From positions 496,001-560,000 of the forward strand of contig NZ_QZEY01000002.1 in the NCBI RefSeq assembly GCF_003594875.1: a stretch of DNA of 64,000 bases, in the 5' to 3' direction. Numbering within the stretch: position 1 is the stretch's first letter; the number at the start of each line of letters is the position of its first letter. The position numbers and the translations under genes are program-made. Of this stretch, positions 16,373 to 25,160 are shown one piece after another. The notes beneath the pieces were generated by a model that had not been told where the DNA came from, made no database searches, and saw nothing but the letters and a program-made list of their open reading frames with translations. The DNA is from Bailinhaonella thermotolerans. Its GTDB lineage: Bacteria > Actinomycetota > Actinomycetes > Streptosporangiales > Streptosporangiaceae.

Positions 16373-17821
16373 TCAGGTCCGGAAGCTGTACGCCCTGGGG
16401 TTCGGGGCGGCCGTGAGGCGGCGGTAGAGGGTGGTGCGGGCGGGCCAGTTGTTGGTGACCCGGCCCGAGCGGGTCTTGTACCAGCTCTGGCAGCCGGACT
16501 CCCAGACCGTGCGGGCGAGCGCGGCCGACAGGGCCCCGCTCCAGGCCGCCATGGCCTCCGGGCGTACCTCCATCGACCGCGCGCCGCGGGCGGCGAGCTC
16601 GCGGACGCAGCCCAGCACGTAGCGGGTCTGGCACTCCAGCATGAAGACGATGGAGTTGTGCCCGAGGTTGGTGTTGGGGCCGTACAGGAAGAAGAGGTTG
16701 GGGAAGCCGGGGGCGGCCATGCCGAGGTACGCCTCGGCGCCCCGGCTCCACTGGGCGTGCAGGTCGCGCCCGTCGCGGCCGGTCACCTCGATCGGCATGA
16801 GGAAGCCGGTGGTGTCGAACCCGGTGGCGTACACGATGACGTCGGCCTCGTGGAGGCGTCCGTCCACCGTCTCGACGCCGGCCGGGGTGACGCGCCCGAT
16901 CTTCTCGGTGATCAGGTCCACGTCGGGGCGGGAGAGCGCCGGGTAGATCGTGCTGTCGATGACGATGCGCTTGCAGCCGGGCGGGTAGCCGGGGGTGAGC
17001 CTGCGCCGCAGCTCCGGGTCGGGGACCTGCTCCTCCAGGTGCTTGAGCGCCATCCGGCGGACGAGCCGGGCGCTCCAGCCGTTCACCAGGACGGGGAAGA
17101 GCACGTTCTCCGAGCGGCGGTAGATGTAGGACCGGTAGGCCCGCTGCAGCGGCGGCAGGTAGTGGAACGCGAGCCGCAGCGGCCACCCGAACGCGGCGTC
17201 CGGCTTGGGGATCACCCAGTTGGGGGTGCGCTGGAAGACGAGCACGCGCTCGGCGACCCCGGCGATCTCCGGGATGAACTGCGCGGCCGAGGACCCGGTG
17301 CCGATCACCGCGACGCGGCGGCACGTCAGGTCCGCCCCGTGGTCCCAGCGGGCGGAGTGGAACCACGGCCCGCGGAAGGACTCCACGCCCGGGATGTCGG
17401 GCAGGCGCGGCCGGTTGAGTTGCCCCACCCCCGAGACCACCACGTCGGCGACGTGCTCCTCGCCCGAGGCGGTCGTCAGCCGCCACACGCCCCCGGCGTA
17501 CCGCATGGCGGTGATCTCGGTGTTCAGCCGCAGGTGCGGGCGCAGGCCGTACTTGTCGGCGCACCTCTCCAGGTAGGCCAGGATCTCGGGCTGGCGGGGG
17601 TACCTCCGGGTCCAGCTGCTGTACTTCTCGAAGGAGAAGGAGTACAGGTGCGAGGGGATGTCGCAGCCCGCCCCGGGATAGGTGTTGTCGCGCCAGGTGC
17701 CGCCCACGCCCCCGGCCTTCTCGAAGATCGTGAAGGAGCCGATCCCGGCCCGCCTGAGCCGGATCCCCATGCACAGCCCGCCGAACCCGGCGCCCAGGAT
17801 CGCCACCCTCGGATGCGTCAT
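16373..17821 (-). CDS. Flavin monooxygenase, Baeyer-Villiger type
   Basis: The 482-aa enzyme starts at ATG 17821 behind GGAGGGCCGCGC. It has an FAD Rossmann motif AILGAGFGGLCMGIRL, then GGVGGTWRDNTYPGAGCD, which is typical of Baeyer-Villiger monooxygenases. The family fingerprint FxGxxxHxxxWD appears as FRGPWFHSARWD, followed by the NADP motif VAVIGTGSSAAQF. BVMOs insert oxygen next to a ketone, turning ketones into esters or lactones, and occur in steroid, terpene and alkanone catabolism. A 31-bp promoter-proximal sequence is shared with the acyl-CoA dehydrogenase operon at 33 kb, which suggests common regulation. The substrate is unknown. Confidence 0.92.
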   Translation of the reverse strand: MTHPRVAILGAGFGGLCMGIRLRRAGIGSFTIFEKAGGVGGTWRDNTYPGAGCDIPSHLYSFSFEKYSSWTRRYPRQPEILAYLERCADKYGLRPHLRLNTEITAMRYAGGVWRLTTASGEEHVADVVVSGVGQLNRPRLPDIPGVESFRGPWFHSARWDHGADLTCRRVAVIGTGSSAAQFIPEIAGVAERVLVFQRTPNWVIPKPDAAFGWPLRLAFHYLPPLQRAYRSYIYRRSENVLFPVLVNGWSARLVRRMALKHLEEQVPDPELRRRLTPGYPPGCKRIVIDSTIYPALSRPDVDLITEKIGRVTPAGVETVDGRLHEADVIVYATGFDTTGFLMPIEVTGRDGRDLHAQWSRGAEAYLGMAAPGFPNLFFLYGPNTNLGHNSIVFMLECQTRYVLGCVRELAARGARSMEVRPEAMAAWSGALSAALARTVWESGCQSWYKTRSGRVTNNWPARTTLYRRLTAAPNPRAYSFRT

Positions 17822-17841
17822 GCGCGGCCCTCCACGAGGTC

Positions 17842-17872
17842 CCGTGAGTCAGGACCCACTTACACTATGAGA
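17842..17872 (-). promoter_or_regulatory. Promoter/operator motif of the BVMO gene, shared with 33064-33094
   Basis: Read on the minus strand it contains TAGTGTAAGTGG then CTGACTC, ending about 20 nt before the ATG. TAGTGT fits a -10 element. Twenty-five of 31 positions match the ungapped sequence upstream of the acyl-CoA dehydrogenase operon. Confidence 0.6.
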
Positions 17873-17925
17873 TTGTGCGCCCCGCGTGAACAGCCCGCGG
17901 GCCGAGCGGCGGTAGTCTTCCGTGC

Positions 17926-18780
17926 GTGCCCAGCCTGGCTGACGTCATCACCGTGCTCGAATCGTCCTACGACCCGTCCTGGGCCGAACCCTGGGACGCC
18001 GTCGGACTGGTCGCCGGAGACCCCGCGCAGCCCGTCCGCCGCGTGCTGCTCGCCGTGGACCCGGTGGCGGCGGTGGCCGAGGAGGCCGTCGCCTGGAACG
18101 CCGACCTGCTGATCACGCACCATCCGCTGTACCTCCGGGGCACGACCAGCGTCGCCGCCACCACCCCCAAGGGCCGCGTCGTCCACGGCCTCATCCGCGC
18201 CGGCGTCGCGCTCTACACCGCGCACACCAACGCCGACGTCGCCGACCCCGGCGTGTCCGACGCGCTGGCCCGCGCCGTCGGCCTGGCCGGGCCGCTGCGC
18301 CCGCTCCAGCCCTCTCCTGAGGACCCCCGGCGGGGCCTGGGCCGGATCGGCGAGCTGCCCGTCGCGCTGACCCTGGCCGAGTTCGTACGGCAGGCCGCCT
18401 CCGGGCTGCCCCCCACCGCCGCGGGCGTGCGCGTCGGCGGCGACCCGAACCGCGTCGTCCGCACCGTGGCGGTGTGCGGCGGGGCCGGCGACTCCCTGCT
18501 GGGCACGGCCCGCGCCGCCGGGGTGGACGTCTATCTCACCGCCGACCTGCGCCATCACCCCGCCAGCGAGTTCCTGGAGGAGGAGGGCCCGGCCCTGGTG
18601 GACGCGGCGCACTGGGCGACGGAGTGGCCGTGGCTCGCCGACGCGGCCGTGCGGCTGGAGAGCGCCCTGGGCACTACCGTGGAGACGCGCGTGTCCACCA
18701 CCGTCACCGACGCCTGGACGGCGGCCCACTCCCCGATTTCCGACAACCAGATCGAGACTGGAGTCAAGGTCAACCCGTGA
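17926..18780 (+). CDS. Nif3-like dinuclear metal protein
   Basis: The 284-aa product starts at GTG 17926. It shows the Nif3/YbgI fold: WDAVGLVAGDP at the start, the metal-binding LITHHPLYLRG, YTAHTNADVA, GGAGDSLL and YLTADLRHHPASEFLE, and a C-terminal DAAHWATEWPWL. These His/Asp residues bind two metals in a toroidal hexamer. The family is often labelled GTP cyclohydrolase I type 2, but the physiological role is unsettled. It overlaps the next gene by four bases (GTGA). The order Nif3 - zinc ribbon - RNase H matches Rv2230c-Rv2228c of Mycobacterium tuberculosis, so this is core genome. Confidence 0.93.
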   Translation: MPSLADVITVLESSYDPSWAEPWDAVGLVAGDPAQPVRRVLLAVDPVAAVAEEAVAWNADLLITHHPLYLRGTTSVAATTPKGRVVHGLIRAGVALYTAHTNADVADPGVSDALARAVGLAGPLRPLQPSPEDPRRGLGRIGELPVALTLAEFVRQAASGLPPTAAGVRVGGDPNRVVRTVAVCGGAGDSLLGTARAAGVDVYLTADLRHHPASEFLEEEGPALVDAAHWATEWPWLADAAVRLESALGTTVETRVSTTVTDAWTAAHSPISDNQIETGVKVNP

Positions 18781-19517
18781 AAGCAGCCCCGGAAGCACAG
18801 AAGCGCCTGCTCGACCTCGCCGAGCTCGACGCCGCCCTCGCCCGCCTCGCCCACCGCCGCTCCTCCCTGCCCGAGATCGCCGAGCTCGACGAGCTGGGCG
18901 GCCGCATGGCCGGGCTGGGCTCCCAGATCGTCGCCGCCGAGACGGCCGTGAGCGACCTGGCCCGGGAGCAGACCAAGGCCGAGACCGACGTGGACCAGGT
19001 CCGCGCCCGCGCCGACCGCGACCAGAAGCGGCTCGACTCCGGCCAGGTGTCCTCGCCGCGCGACCTGGAGAACCTCCAGCACGAGATCGCCTCCCTCCAG
19101 CGCCGCCAGGGCGACCTGGAGGAGGTCGTCCTGGAGATCATGGAGCGGCGGGAGGCCGCCGAGGCCAAGGTCGCCGAGCTGACCGCGCAGCGCGCGGAGC
19201 TGGAGACCCGCCGCGACGAGCTGACCGCCGCCCGCGACGCCGCGTTCTCCGAGATCGACAAGGAGGCGTTCGCCACCGGTGAGCGCCGCAAGCTAGTCGC
19301 CGGGCAGATCCCCGACGACCTGCTCGCCCTCTACGAGAAGCTGCGCGGGCAGTACGGCGTCGGCGCGGCCCTGCTGCAGGGCGGGCGCTGCGGGGGCTGC
19401 AAGCTGTCGCTGAACGTGTCCGACCTCAACCGCATCCGGTCCGCGCCGCACGACGAGGTCGTCCGCTGCGAGGAGTGCCGCCGGATCCTGGTGCGCACGG
19501 CCGAGTCCGGGCTGTGA
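18777..19517 (+). CDS. Coiled-coil hairpin protein with C4 zinc ribbon
   Basis: The 246-aa product starts at GTG 18777 inside the Nif3 stop. Residues about 10-170 are a long charged coiled-coil hairpin (LARLAHRRSSLPEIAELDEL and later EREAAEAKVAEL-like heptads). The C-terminal 60 residues hold two zinc-binding pairs, CGGCKLSL and CEECRRIL. This is the CT398/DksA-like family found beside RNase H genes in actinobacteria. A role near RNA polymerase or RNA metabolism has been suggested, not proven. It overlaps the downstream gene by GTGA. Confidence 0.92.
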   Translation: MKAAPEAQKRLLDLAELDAALARLAHRRSSLPEIAELDELGGRMAGLGSQIVAAETAVSDLAREQTKAETDVDQVRARADRDQKRLDSGQVSSPRDLENLQHEIASLQRRQGDLEEVVLEIMERREAAEAKVAELTAQRAELETRRDELTAARDAAFSEIDKEAFATGERRKLVAGQIPDDLLALYEKLRGQYGVGAALLQGGRCGGCKLSLNVSDLNRIRSAPHDEVVRCEECRRILVRTAESGL

Positions 19518-20839
19518 GGCGGCTGCTGGTCGAGGCCGACGGGGGTTCCCGGGGCAACCCGGGCCCGGCCGGCTTCGGCGCGGCCGTCCGCGACGCCGAC
19601 ACCGGGGAGGTGCTCGCGGAGGTCGCCGAGGCCATCGGCGTCGCGACCAACAACGTCGCCGAGTACCGCGGGCTGATCGCGGGCCTGACGGCGGCGCTCG
19701 CGCTGGGCGGCGGCTCGGTCGCCGTGCGCATGGACTCCAAGCTGGTCGTCGAGCAGATGGCGGGCCGCTGGAAGATCAAGAACGAGGGGCTGCGCCCGCT
19801 GGCGCTGGAGGCCGCCGCGCTGGCGCGCCGCTTCGACGAGATCACCTACAACTGGATCCCGCGCGCCCAGAACGCCCACGCCGACCGGCTGGCCAACGAG
19901 GCCATGGACGCAGCCGCCGAGGGCCGCGAGTGGACGGTCTCCTCCGCCCCCGCCCTGGACACGCCCCCCGAGCAGGCGAACCCGTCCGACCGGCCGCACC
20001 CGCCAGGGACCGTCCCGGCCGCCGCCCCGGGGACGCCGGCCGGGACGCGCGCCGCGGCGGAGACGGCCGCGGAGACGCGCGCCGGGACGGAGACTCAGGC
20101 CGGGACGCAGACTCGCGCCGGGACGCAGACTCAGGCCGGGACGGAGACGGAGACGCGGGCCGGGACGGAGACGCGCGCGGGCGCGGAGCCGGCCGGGGAG
20201 ACCGCCACGGGATGGGCCGCCAGGACCGCCGTGACCTCGCTCTTCCTGCTCCGCCACGGCGAGACCCCGCTCTCGGTCGAGCGCCGCTTCTCCGGCCTGG
20301 GCGAGGCCGCGCTCACCCCCAAGGGCGTCGCGCAGGCCGAGGCGTCGGCCGTACGGCTCGCGCGGGCCCGGCTGGACGCGATCGTGTGCTCCCCGCTGAA
20401 GCGCGCCCGCGAGACCGCCGAGATCGTGGCGGCGGCGTGCGACCTGCCGGTGACGGTCGAGGAGGGCTTCCGCGAGACCGACTTCGGCGCGTGGGAGGGC
20501 CACACCTTCGCCGAGATCCAGCGGCGCTGGCCGGACGAGCTGGCCGCCTGGCTCGCCGACCCCGCCACCGCCCCGCCGGGGGGCGAGAGCTTCGAGGTCA
20601 CGGACGAGCGGGTACGGCGGGCGCGCGACGCCGTGCTGGAACGGCACGCCGGGCGGCGCGTCCTCGTGGTCTCCCACGTCACGCCGATCAAGATGCTGCT
20701 GCGGCACGCGCTGCTGGCCCCGCCCCAGGCGCTGTACCGCATGCACCTGGACGTCGCCTGCCTGTCGCGGATCGACTTCTACGCCGACGGGCCCGAGGTG
20801 GTCAGCTCCTTCAACGACACCTCCCACCTCCGGGCCTGA
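19514..20839 (+). CDS. Bifunctional RNase HI / histidine phosphatase (Rv2228c type)
   Basis: The 441-aa product starts at GTG 19514 inside the previous stop. Residues 1-135 are RNase HI: VEADGGSRGNPGPAG, NNVAEYRGLI, VRMDSKLVVEQM and AQNAHADRLAN give the acidic catalytic set. Residues about 235-441 are a phosphoglycerate-mutase-type phosphatase with FLLRHGETPLSVERRFSG, the second Arg and His in VVSHVTPIK and ETDFGAWEG. In mycobacteria the phosphatase half has alpha-ribazole phosphatase activity, used in cobalamin synthesis. The linker is a Thr/Ala/Glu-rich repeat (AGTQT/AGTET units, DNA about 20040-20190) absent from the enzyme folds. Confidence 0.95.
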   Translation: MRRLLVEADGGSRGNPGPAGFGAAVRDADTGEVLAEVAEAIGVATNNVAEYRGLIAGLTAALALGGGSVAVRMDSKLVVEQMAGRWKIKNEGLRPLALEAAALARRFDEITYNWIPRAQNAHADRLANEAMDAAAEGREWTVSSAPALDTPPEQANPSDRPHPPGTVPAAAPGTPAGTRAAAETAAETRAGTETQAGTQTRAGTQTQAGTETETRAGTETRAGAEPAGETATGWAARTAVTSLFLLRHGETPLSVERRFSGLGEAALTPKGVAQAEASAVRLARARLDAIVCSPLKRARETAEIVAAACDLPVTVEEGFRETDFGAWEGHTFAEIQRRWPDELAAWLADPATAPPGGESFEVTDERVRRARDAVLERHAGRRVLVVSHVTPIKMLLRHALLAPPQALYRMHLDVACLSRIDFYADGPEVVSSFNDTSHLRA

Positions 20840-20880
20840 TCGTGGAATGCCCCGGCCGTGCCGTACGCTGTCTTCCACGG

Positions 20881-21282
20881 CGGACGAGCCGGCCGGGCGG
20901 CCGCGTCGGGACCCTCCGGGGTCCCGCCGAGGAAGGTCCGGGCTCCACAGGGCAGGGTGGTCGGTAACACCGACCCGGGGCGACCCGCGGGACAGTGCCA
21001 CAGAAAGCAAACCGCCTTCGCGGAAGCGGAGGTAAGGGTGAAACGGTGGTGTAAGAGACCACCAGCGCCCGAGGTGACTCGGGCGGCTAGGTAAACCCCA
21101 CCCGGAGCAAGGTCAAGAAGGGAACGCGCGGCGCGTGTTCCCGCGCGAGACGCTGAGGGCTGCCCGCCCGATGTCTCGCGGGTAGACCGCTAGAGGACGC
21201 GAGCAATCGCGCCCCCAGATGGATGGCCGCCGGGCCCGCGCAAGCGGACCCACAGAACCCGGCCTACAGGCCGACTCGTCCG
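20881..21282 (+). ncRNA. rnpB: RNase P RNA, class A
   Basis: The ends CGGACGAG (20881-20888) and CTCGTCCG (21275-21282) pair to form helix P1. Inside are the conserved blocks GAGGAAGGTCCGGGCTCC (near 20928), ACAGTGCCACAGAAAGCAAA, GGTAAGGGTGAAACGGTG, AGGTAAACCCCACCCG and the 3' AGAACCCGGCCTAC. They appear in the right order for the bacterial catalytic RNA that matures tRNA 5' ends. The length of about 400 nt is normal. It follows the RNase H/phosphatase gene by 41 bp. Confidence 0.97.
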
Positions 21283-21552
21283 CCCCACCCGCCCCTGACC
21301 TGCGGCGCAACCCTCACTCAAGAGGATCGAACCCCGGTGAGGGCACGCCGGGGCGCATCACGCGGCCCCGAGGACCGAGGCGAAGGCACGGTCCAGCGCC
21401 GCCCGCGCCCGCCCGGCGGTCTCGCGCCGGCGCCCGCCCGCCTGGGCGGCACTTTCCCGGATCACGGCGGGCGTTGTAAACCGATGCGCCGAGGCGGCTG
21501 TCCTCCTATGGCATGTGTTGTGCGGGGCAGACGGCCAAGGAGGACGCTCACG

Positions 21553-23004
21553 ATGGAGTACCGCTTCAACTCGCCTCCCGGATGGCCGGTCCCGCCAGCG
21601 GGATGGAGGCCTCCTGAAGGGTGGCAGCCGGATCCGTCGTGGCCGCCCGCGCCGCCCGGCTGGCAGTTCTGGACGCCCGTACAGGCACCTCCTGCTTCTT
21701 CACAGCAGGCGCCGCCGCGTCCCGATCCCGCTCCGGCACCCGTGCTGTCGGAGCGCAGCGGAGGGGGGCTGTTCGGCAGGAAGAAGAAGCTGGAGGCGGA
21801 GAACGCCGAGCTGCGCGCGTGGATCGAGCGGCTGGGCGGGATGGACGCCATGCGCGTCTCCGCGCTGACCGAGGAACTACGGGCCGAGCAGGGGCGGTTG
21901 GAGGCGGCCGTCACGGACGCCACACGGCGGCTGCACGAGGTCGAGCAGCGGGTCGTGCAGACCGAGGAGACCGTGCTCTTGCAGGAGGCCGGGATCTACG
22001 ACTACCAGCACCCGCTGAGCGACGCGGTGGCGTACAAGGAGCGGCTGGCGGAGGTCAAGACGCGGATCAAGGCGATGGCCAGGGACGGCAAGGCGGTGCT
22101 GGGTTCCACGAGCTGGCAGGTCAACGGGTCGGCGGCCGAGGGGCGCCGGATGGTGCGCGACTTCTCCAAGCTGATGCTGCGCGCCTACAACGCCGAGGCC
22201 GACAACTGCGTGCGCACGATGCGCCCGTACAAGCTGCAGTCGGCCGTCGATCGGCTGGAGAAGGCCGTGGAGATGATCGTCAAGCTCGGCAAGACGATGA
22301 ACATCCACGTCAGCGGCGACTACCACCGGCTGAGGGTCTATGAGCTGGAGCTGACCGCCGACTACCTGGCCAAGCAGGAGGAGGAGAAGGAGCGTAACCG
22401 CGCCCAGCGGGAGCAGCAGCGCGAGGAGGAGGCCGCGCGCCGGGAGTTCGAACGCGAGAAGGCCCGGCTCCGCAAGGAGGAGGCCCACTACAGGTCGGCG
22501 CTGGCCAAACTGATCGCCAAGGGCGACGAGGCAGGGGCGGAGGAGCTCAAGGCGAAGCTGGAGGAGATCGGCGCGGCGGTCAGCGACGTCGAGGCGCGCG
22601 AGGCCAACGTCCGGGCCGGCTACGTGTACGTGATCTCCAACCTCGGCGCGTTCGGCGAGGACGTCGTCAAGATCGGCATGACCCGGCGCCTGGAACCCGA
22701 GGACCGGGTGCGGGAGCTGGGCGACGCCTCCGTGCCGTTCAAGTTCGACACGCACGCGCTGATCTTCAGTGAGGACGCGGTCGGCCTGGAGGGACGGCTG
22801 CACGCCGCGCTGAGCGACCGGCGGGTCAACAAGGTCAATCCGCGCCGGGAGTTCTTCCGCGCCACGCCCGCGGAGGTCAGGGACCTGCTGGAGCAGATCG
22901 CCGGCCAGCATCTGCTGGAGTACCGGGACGTTCCCGAGGCTTTGGAGTGGCGGCAGTCGGCTCGCGCGGCGGCGGCGATGGGGAAGGGAGAGGCGCCCGT
23001 CTGA
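21553..23004 (+). CDS. DUF4041/T5orf172 (GIY-YIG-like) protein with Pro/Trp-rich N-terminus
   Basis: The 483-aa product starts at ATG 21553 after AAGGAGG. Residues 1-55 carry PPGW-type repeats (PPGWPVPPAGWRPPEGW), common at the N-termini of actinobacterial membrane-linked or phage proteins. Residues about 75-355 are largely helical and coiled-coil and match the DUF4041 pattern (YDYQHPLSDAVAYKERL). Residues about 356-455 look like a T5orf172/MUG113 domain: GYVYVISNLGAF, DVVKIGMTRRLEPEDRVREL, HALIFSEDA and REFFRATP. That fold is related to GIY-YIG nucleases and is typical of phage and mobile DNA. Nuclease activity and any defence role are inference. It lies directly downstream of rnpB and opens the accessory segment. 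Confidence 0.82.
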   Translation: MEYRFNSPPGWPVPPAGWRPPEGWQPDPSWPPAPPGWQFWTPVQAPPASSQQAPPRPDPAPAPVLSERSGGGLFGRKKKLEAENAELRAWIERLGGMDAMRVSALTEELRAEQGRLEAAVTDATRRLHEVEQRVVQTEETVLLQEAGIYDYQHPLSDAVAYKERLAEVKTRIKAMARDGKAVLGSTSWQVNGSAAEGRRMVRDFSKLMLRAYNAEADNCVRTMRPYKLQSAVDRLEKAVEMIVKLGKTMNIHVSGDYHRLRVYELELTADYLAKQEEEKERNRAQREQQREEEAARREFEREKARLRKEEAHYRSALAKLIAKGDEAGAEELKAKLEEIGAAVSDVEAREANVRAGYVYVISNLGAFGEDVVKIGMTRRLEPEDRVRELGDASVPFKFDTHALIFSEDAVGLEGRLHAALSDRRVNKVNPRREFFRATPAEVRDLLEQIAGQHLLEYRDVPEALEWRQSARAAAAMGKGEAPV

Positions 23005-23186
23005 CGGCCTGGGGACGGGCGCGACGACGCAAAGGCGGTGGCGGCGGACAGGCGCGGTCCTCGCGGCCCCGCCAGGAGATCGCCGAGCGAGCCGCAGGCC
23101 AGGGGTGAGCAGGGCCAGAGCCCGCCTGCGGACCGGCTCGTCCGCCCCTCCACGAGCCCGCCCCGCGGCCGGTCGAGGCGCGACAC

Positions 23187-23375
23187 TCATGGGCCTGGCC
23201 CGGCGCCTTCCTCCCGTCCGCGGCGGAGGCGGTCGGCGCGGGCGCGGGCGGTCATCGCGCGCAGGATCGCGCGCGCCTTGTCGATCGTCTCCGTCATCGG
23301 GATCGACGGCGCCGCGTACGGCGGGGGCGGGAGCGACGCACCGCGCCGCTCAGACGGGACGGGCGAGGGCGGCAT
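23187..23375 (-). CDS. Small conserved ORF, copy 1 (duplicated)
   Basis: The 62-aa product starts at ATG 23375 behind AAGGAGG. Its central 36 residues (PYAAPSIPMTETIDKARAIL through ARADRLRR) are identical to the 61-aa product at 25161-25346. A basic helix, KARAILRAMTARARADRLRR, dominates. The gene overlaps the stop of the upstream 121-aa ORF by 26 nt, so translation is coupled. No function is recognised. Such tiny ORFs beside XRE regulators are common in actinobacterial accessory DNA. Confidence 0.6.
   Translation of the reverse strand: MPPSPVPSERRGASLPPPPYAAPSIPMTETIDKARAILRAMTARARADRLRRGREEGAGPGP
23224..23331. repeat. 108-bp direct repeat, left copy
   Basis: It is identical to 25204-25311 except for one base (23268 C versus 25248 G), which is a synonymous Ala change in the small ORF. 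The two copies are in the same orientation and exactly 1,980 bp apart. Confidence 0.95.
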
Positions 23376-23715
23376 CGAAATCCTCCTTCTCCAGAGCGGG
23401 CGCGAGCGGGTGGGTCCGCCGCAACCACGCGCGACGCCGCGCGATCCGCCGGGCCGCGGCCGGGACCTCACGGACATGAGCGAACGCCCACACCGGCCGG
23501 CCCCCCTGCGAAAGCCGCCCGGCCCACCAGCGGAACACCCGCCCGTCGCAGTACACGACCAGGTCGGCGTACACGCGCAGCAGCACGCACCCGCACCACT
23601 CCACGGACAGGTCGCAGCTCACGCCGTGCCGTCCGGACAGCTCACCGCGCAACGCCTCGGCCGCCTCGACGGCCGGAACCACCGAACCCCTCCGGGATCG
23701 CTCGCGCTTGCACAT
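23350..23715 (-). CDS. Small XRE-associated protein (121 aa)
   Basis: The product starts at ATG 23715 with no strong ribosome site; a GTG six bases upstream is an alternative. It has a pattern I associate with small companions of XRE regulators in actinomycetes: helix AVEAAEALRGELSGRHGVSC, then CVLLRVYADLVVYCDGRVFR with WWAG, then GRPVWAFAHV and AARRIARRRAWLRR. A short beta sheet with a C-terminal basic helix is likely. The gene lies 66 bp downstream of the XRE gene on the same strand. Its molecular role is unknown. Confidence 0.65.
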   Translation of the reverse strand: MCKRERSRRGSVVPAVEAAEALRGELSGRHGVSCDLSVEWCGCVLLRVYADLVVYCDGRVFRWWAGRLSQGGRPVWAFAHVREVPAAARRIARRRAWLRRTHPLAPALEKEDFDAALARPV

Positions 23716-23780
23716 GGTCACGACAGTAAGGACGCTGGAGCGCCCGGCGTTCACAGGTGTGAACCCAGGTTGCCGGGAGC

Positions 23781-24986
23781 CTAGGAGAGGCCGAAACGGT
23801 ACGCCAGCCCGCGGAGGTCGCGCCCTCCCACGGCGTTCCGGGCGCGGTTGAGAAGATGGCTCACGGTCTCCCGGACGAGCGGGCTGTTGCGTACTTGCTC
23901 GGGTGCGAGCCGCTCCGCCCGGCGGAGCTTCTCGATCGCTTCCCGGTCACGCCCCGGCAGGTGGGCGAGCGCACGCCCCCAGTCGGCGAAGAACGTCGCC
24001 TGACGCCCCCGCGAGCCGATCAGCTCGGGTACGACCGATCTGGCGACCTCGTCGGCCTTTCCGCTGTCGCCCATCTCCACGAGGAGCGCGACGCGCCACA
24101 GCGCCACGTTGGTCGGGCCGAAGTGCAGCCCGAAGGCGTTCCCCTCGCCGGTGCGCTCGGCGGTCTCGCCGGCCTCACGCAGGTGGGTGTCCGCATCGCC
24201 GGACTCGCCCATGGTCACGCATGCGAGGGCGGCCGAGAGGTTGAGCATGCCGTACAGCTCAAGGGCCGCGGGATCGTCGGTGGCGGCCTGGAGGTACTCG
24301 GCCGCCTGCCGGGCGTTGCGCAACGCGGCGAGGTAGACCCCCGCGGGTAGTAGCGCGTGAGTCCGCACGAAGGCCGCAAGCGCGCTGAGCGTCGCGTCTT
24401 CGGACTTGACGGCCGCGGCGCGCGCCTGCTGTACGGCGATCTGCGCGAGATCAAGGTAACCAAGATCCTTCAGCAGATAGAACGTGGCGTGTGCGGCCCG
24501 GACGAGAGCGCGCAACGCCGCCCGGCGCTGCCGCTCGTCGCCCGTTACGGCGCTGACGTGCAGCTCGGGGAGGAGTCCGGGCAGCATGCGGCCGAACCGT
24601 CCGTAGTCGGAGGCTTCGCAAAGCCGTTCGACCTCCGCGGTCTCGCCGAGAAGCTCCGAGAACGGCCGGGGACGCACGTCGGCCGGCTCGTCGAGGGATG
24701 AACCGAGGAGTGCCACCCTGACGCGCGGAACTGTCCCGTGCCCACCAGCGCCGTTGGGGCGCGGCGGTGGGTTGTACGGCTGGCCGGTGAGGTCCGCGAC
24801 GGAGACCTCCAGAGCGTCCGCCAGCGCCGTGATGTGGCTACGCCGTTCCAGTGAGCGCTTGCCGTTCTCCACCATGGAGAGGAACCCTTTGGACAACCCC
24901 GATCGATCCGCGAGGAGCTGAAGGCTCATGCCGCGGTAGCGCCGAGCGCTCCGCAGCCGTTCACCGATCGTCTTGGTCTCGTGCAT
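23781..24986 (-). CDS. XRE-family regulator with TPR-like C-terminus
   Basis: The 401-aa product starts at ATG 24986, 11 nt after AGGAGG. Residues about 6-66 are a Cro/C1-type helix-turn-helix (TIGERLRSARRYRGMSLQLL, ADRSGLSKGFLSMVENGKRS, ALADALEVSVADLTGQ). The remaining 320 residues are alpha-helical repeats of TPR type (AAEYLQAATDDPAALELYGM, FFADWGRALAHLPGRDREAI), as in peptide- or partner-sensing regulators. It is embedded between two small-ORF groups on the same strand and between the two copies of the 108-bp repeat. It may control these small ORFs and itself. Confidence 0.87.
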   Translation of the reverse strand: MHETKTIGERLRSARRYRGMSLQLLADRSGLSKGFLSMVENGKRSLERRSHITALADALEVSVADLTGQPYNPPPRPNGAGGHGTVPRVRVALLGSSLDEPADVRPRPFSELLGETAEVERLCEASDYGRFGRMLPGLLPELHVSAVTGDERQRRAALRALVRAAHATFYLLKDLGYLDLAQIAVQQARAAAVKSEDATLSALAAFVRTHALLPAGVYLAALRNARQAAEYLQAATDDPAALELYGMLNLSAALACVTMGESGDADTHLREAGETAERTGEGNAFGLHFGPTNVALWRVALLVEMGDSGKADEVARSVVPELIGSRGRQATFFADWGRALAHLPGRDREAIEKLRRAERLAPEQVRNSPLVRETVSHLLNRARNAVGGRDLRGLAYRFGLS

Positions 24987-25160
24987 GGGGTCATGCACCT
25001 CCTGGACTCGCAACTTCAGGCTAGTCATGCAGGGCTTGCCCGTGCGGGTCTTCCTCCCTGAGACCGGAGGCCCGGTGCGGGAGCGTCCAGCCCGAGCGTG
25101 TCGGGCACCCCCCGCACACCGCGCCGCGGGGTCCCGGCGCGGGCCTCGCGGCGCGGGGTC

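Noticed and set aside
17842-17872. KstR or KstR2 operator for steroid genes
   Set aside because: Neither AACnnGTT nor CAAGnnCTTG spacing is present. The shared motif with 33064-33094 is different.
21300-21350. tRNA-like T-arm (reverse strand GGGGTTCGATCC) just behind rnpB
   Set aside because: No acceptor stem, D-arm or anticodon arm can be formed around it. At most it is a tRNA fragment, and the flanking CCCTCAC/GTGAGGG hairpin explains the pairing.
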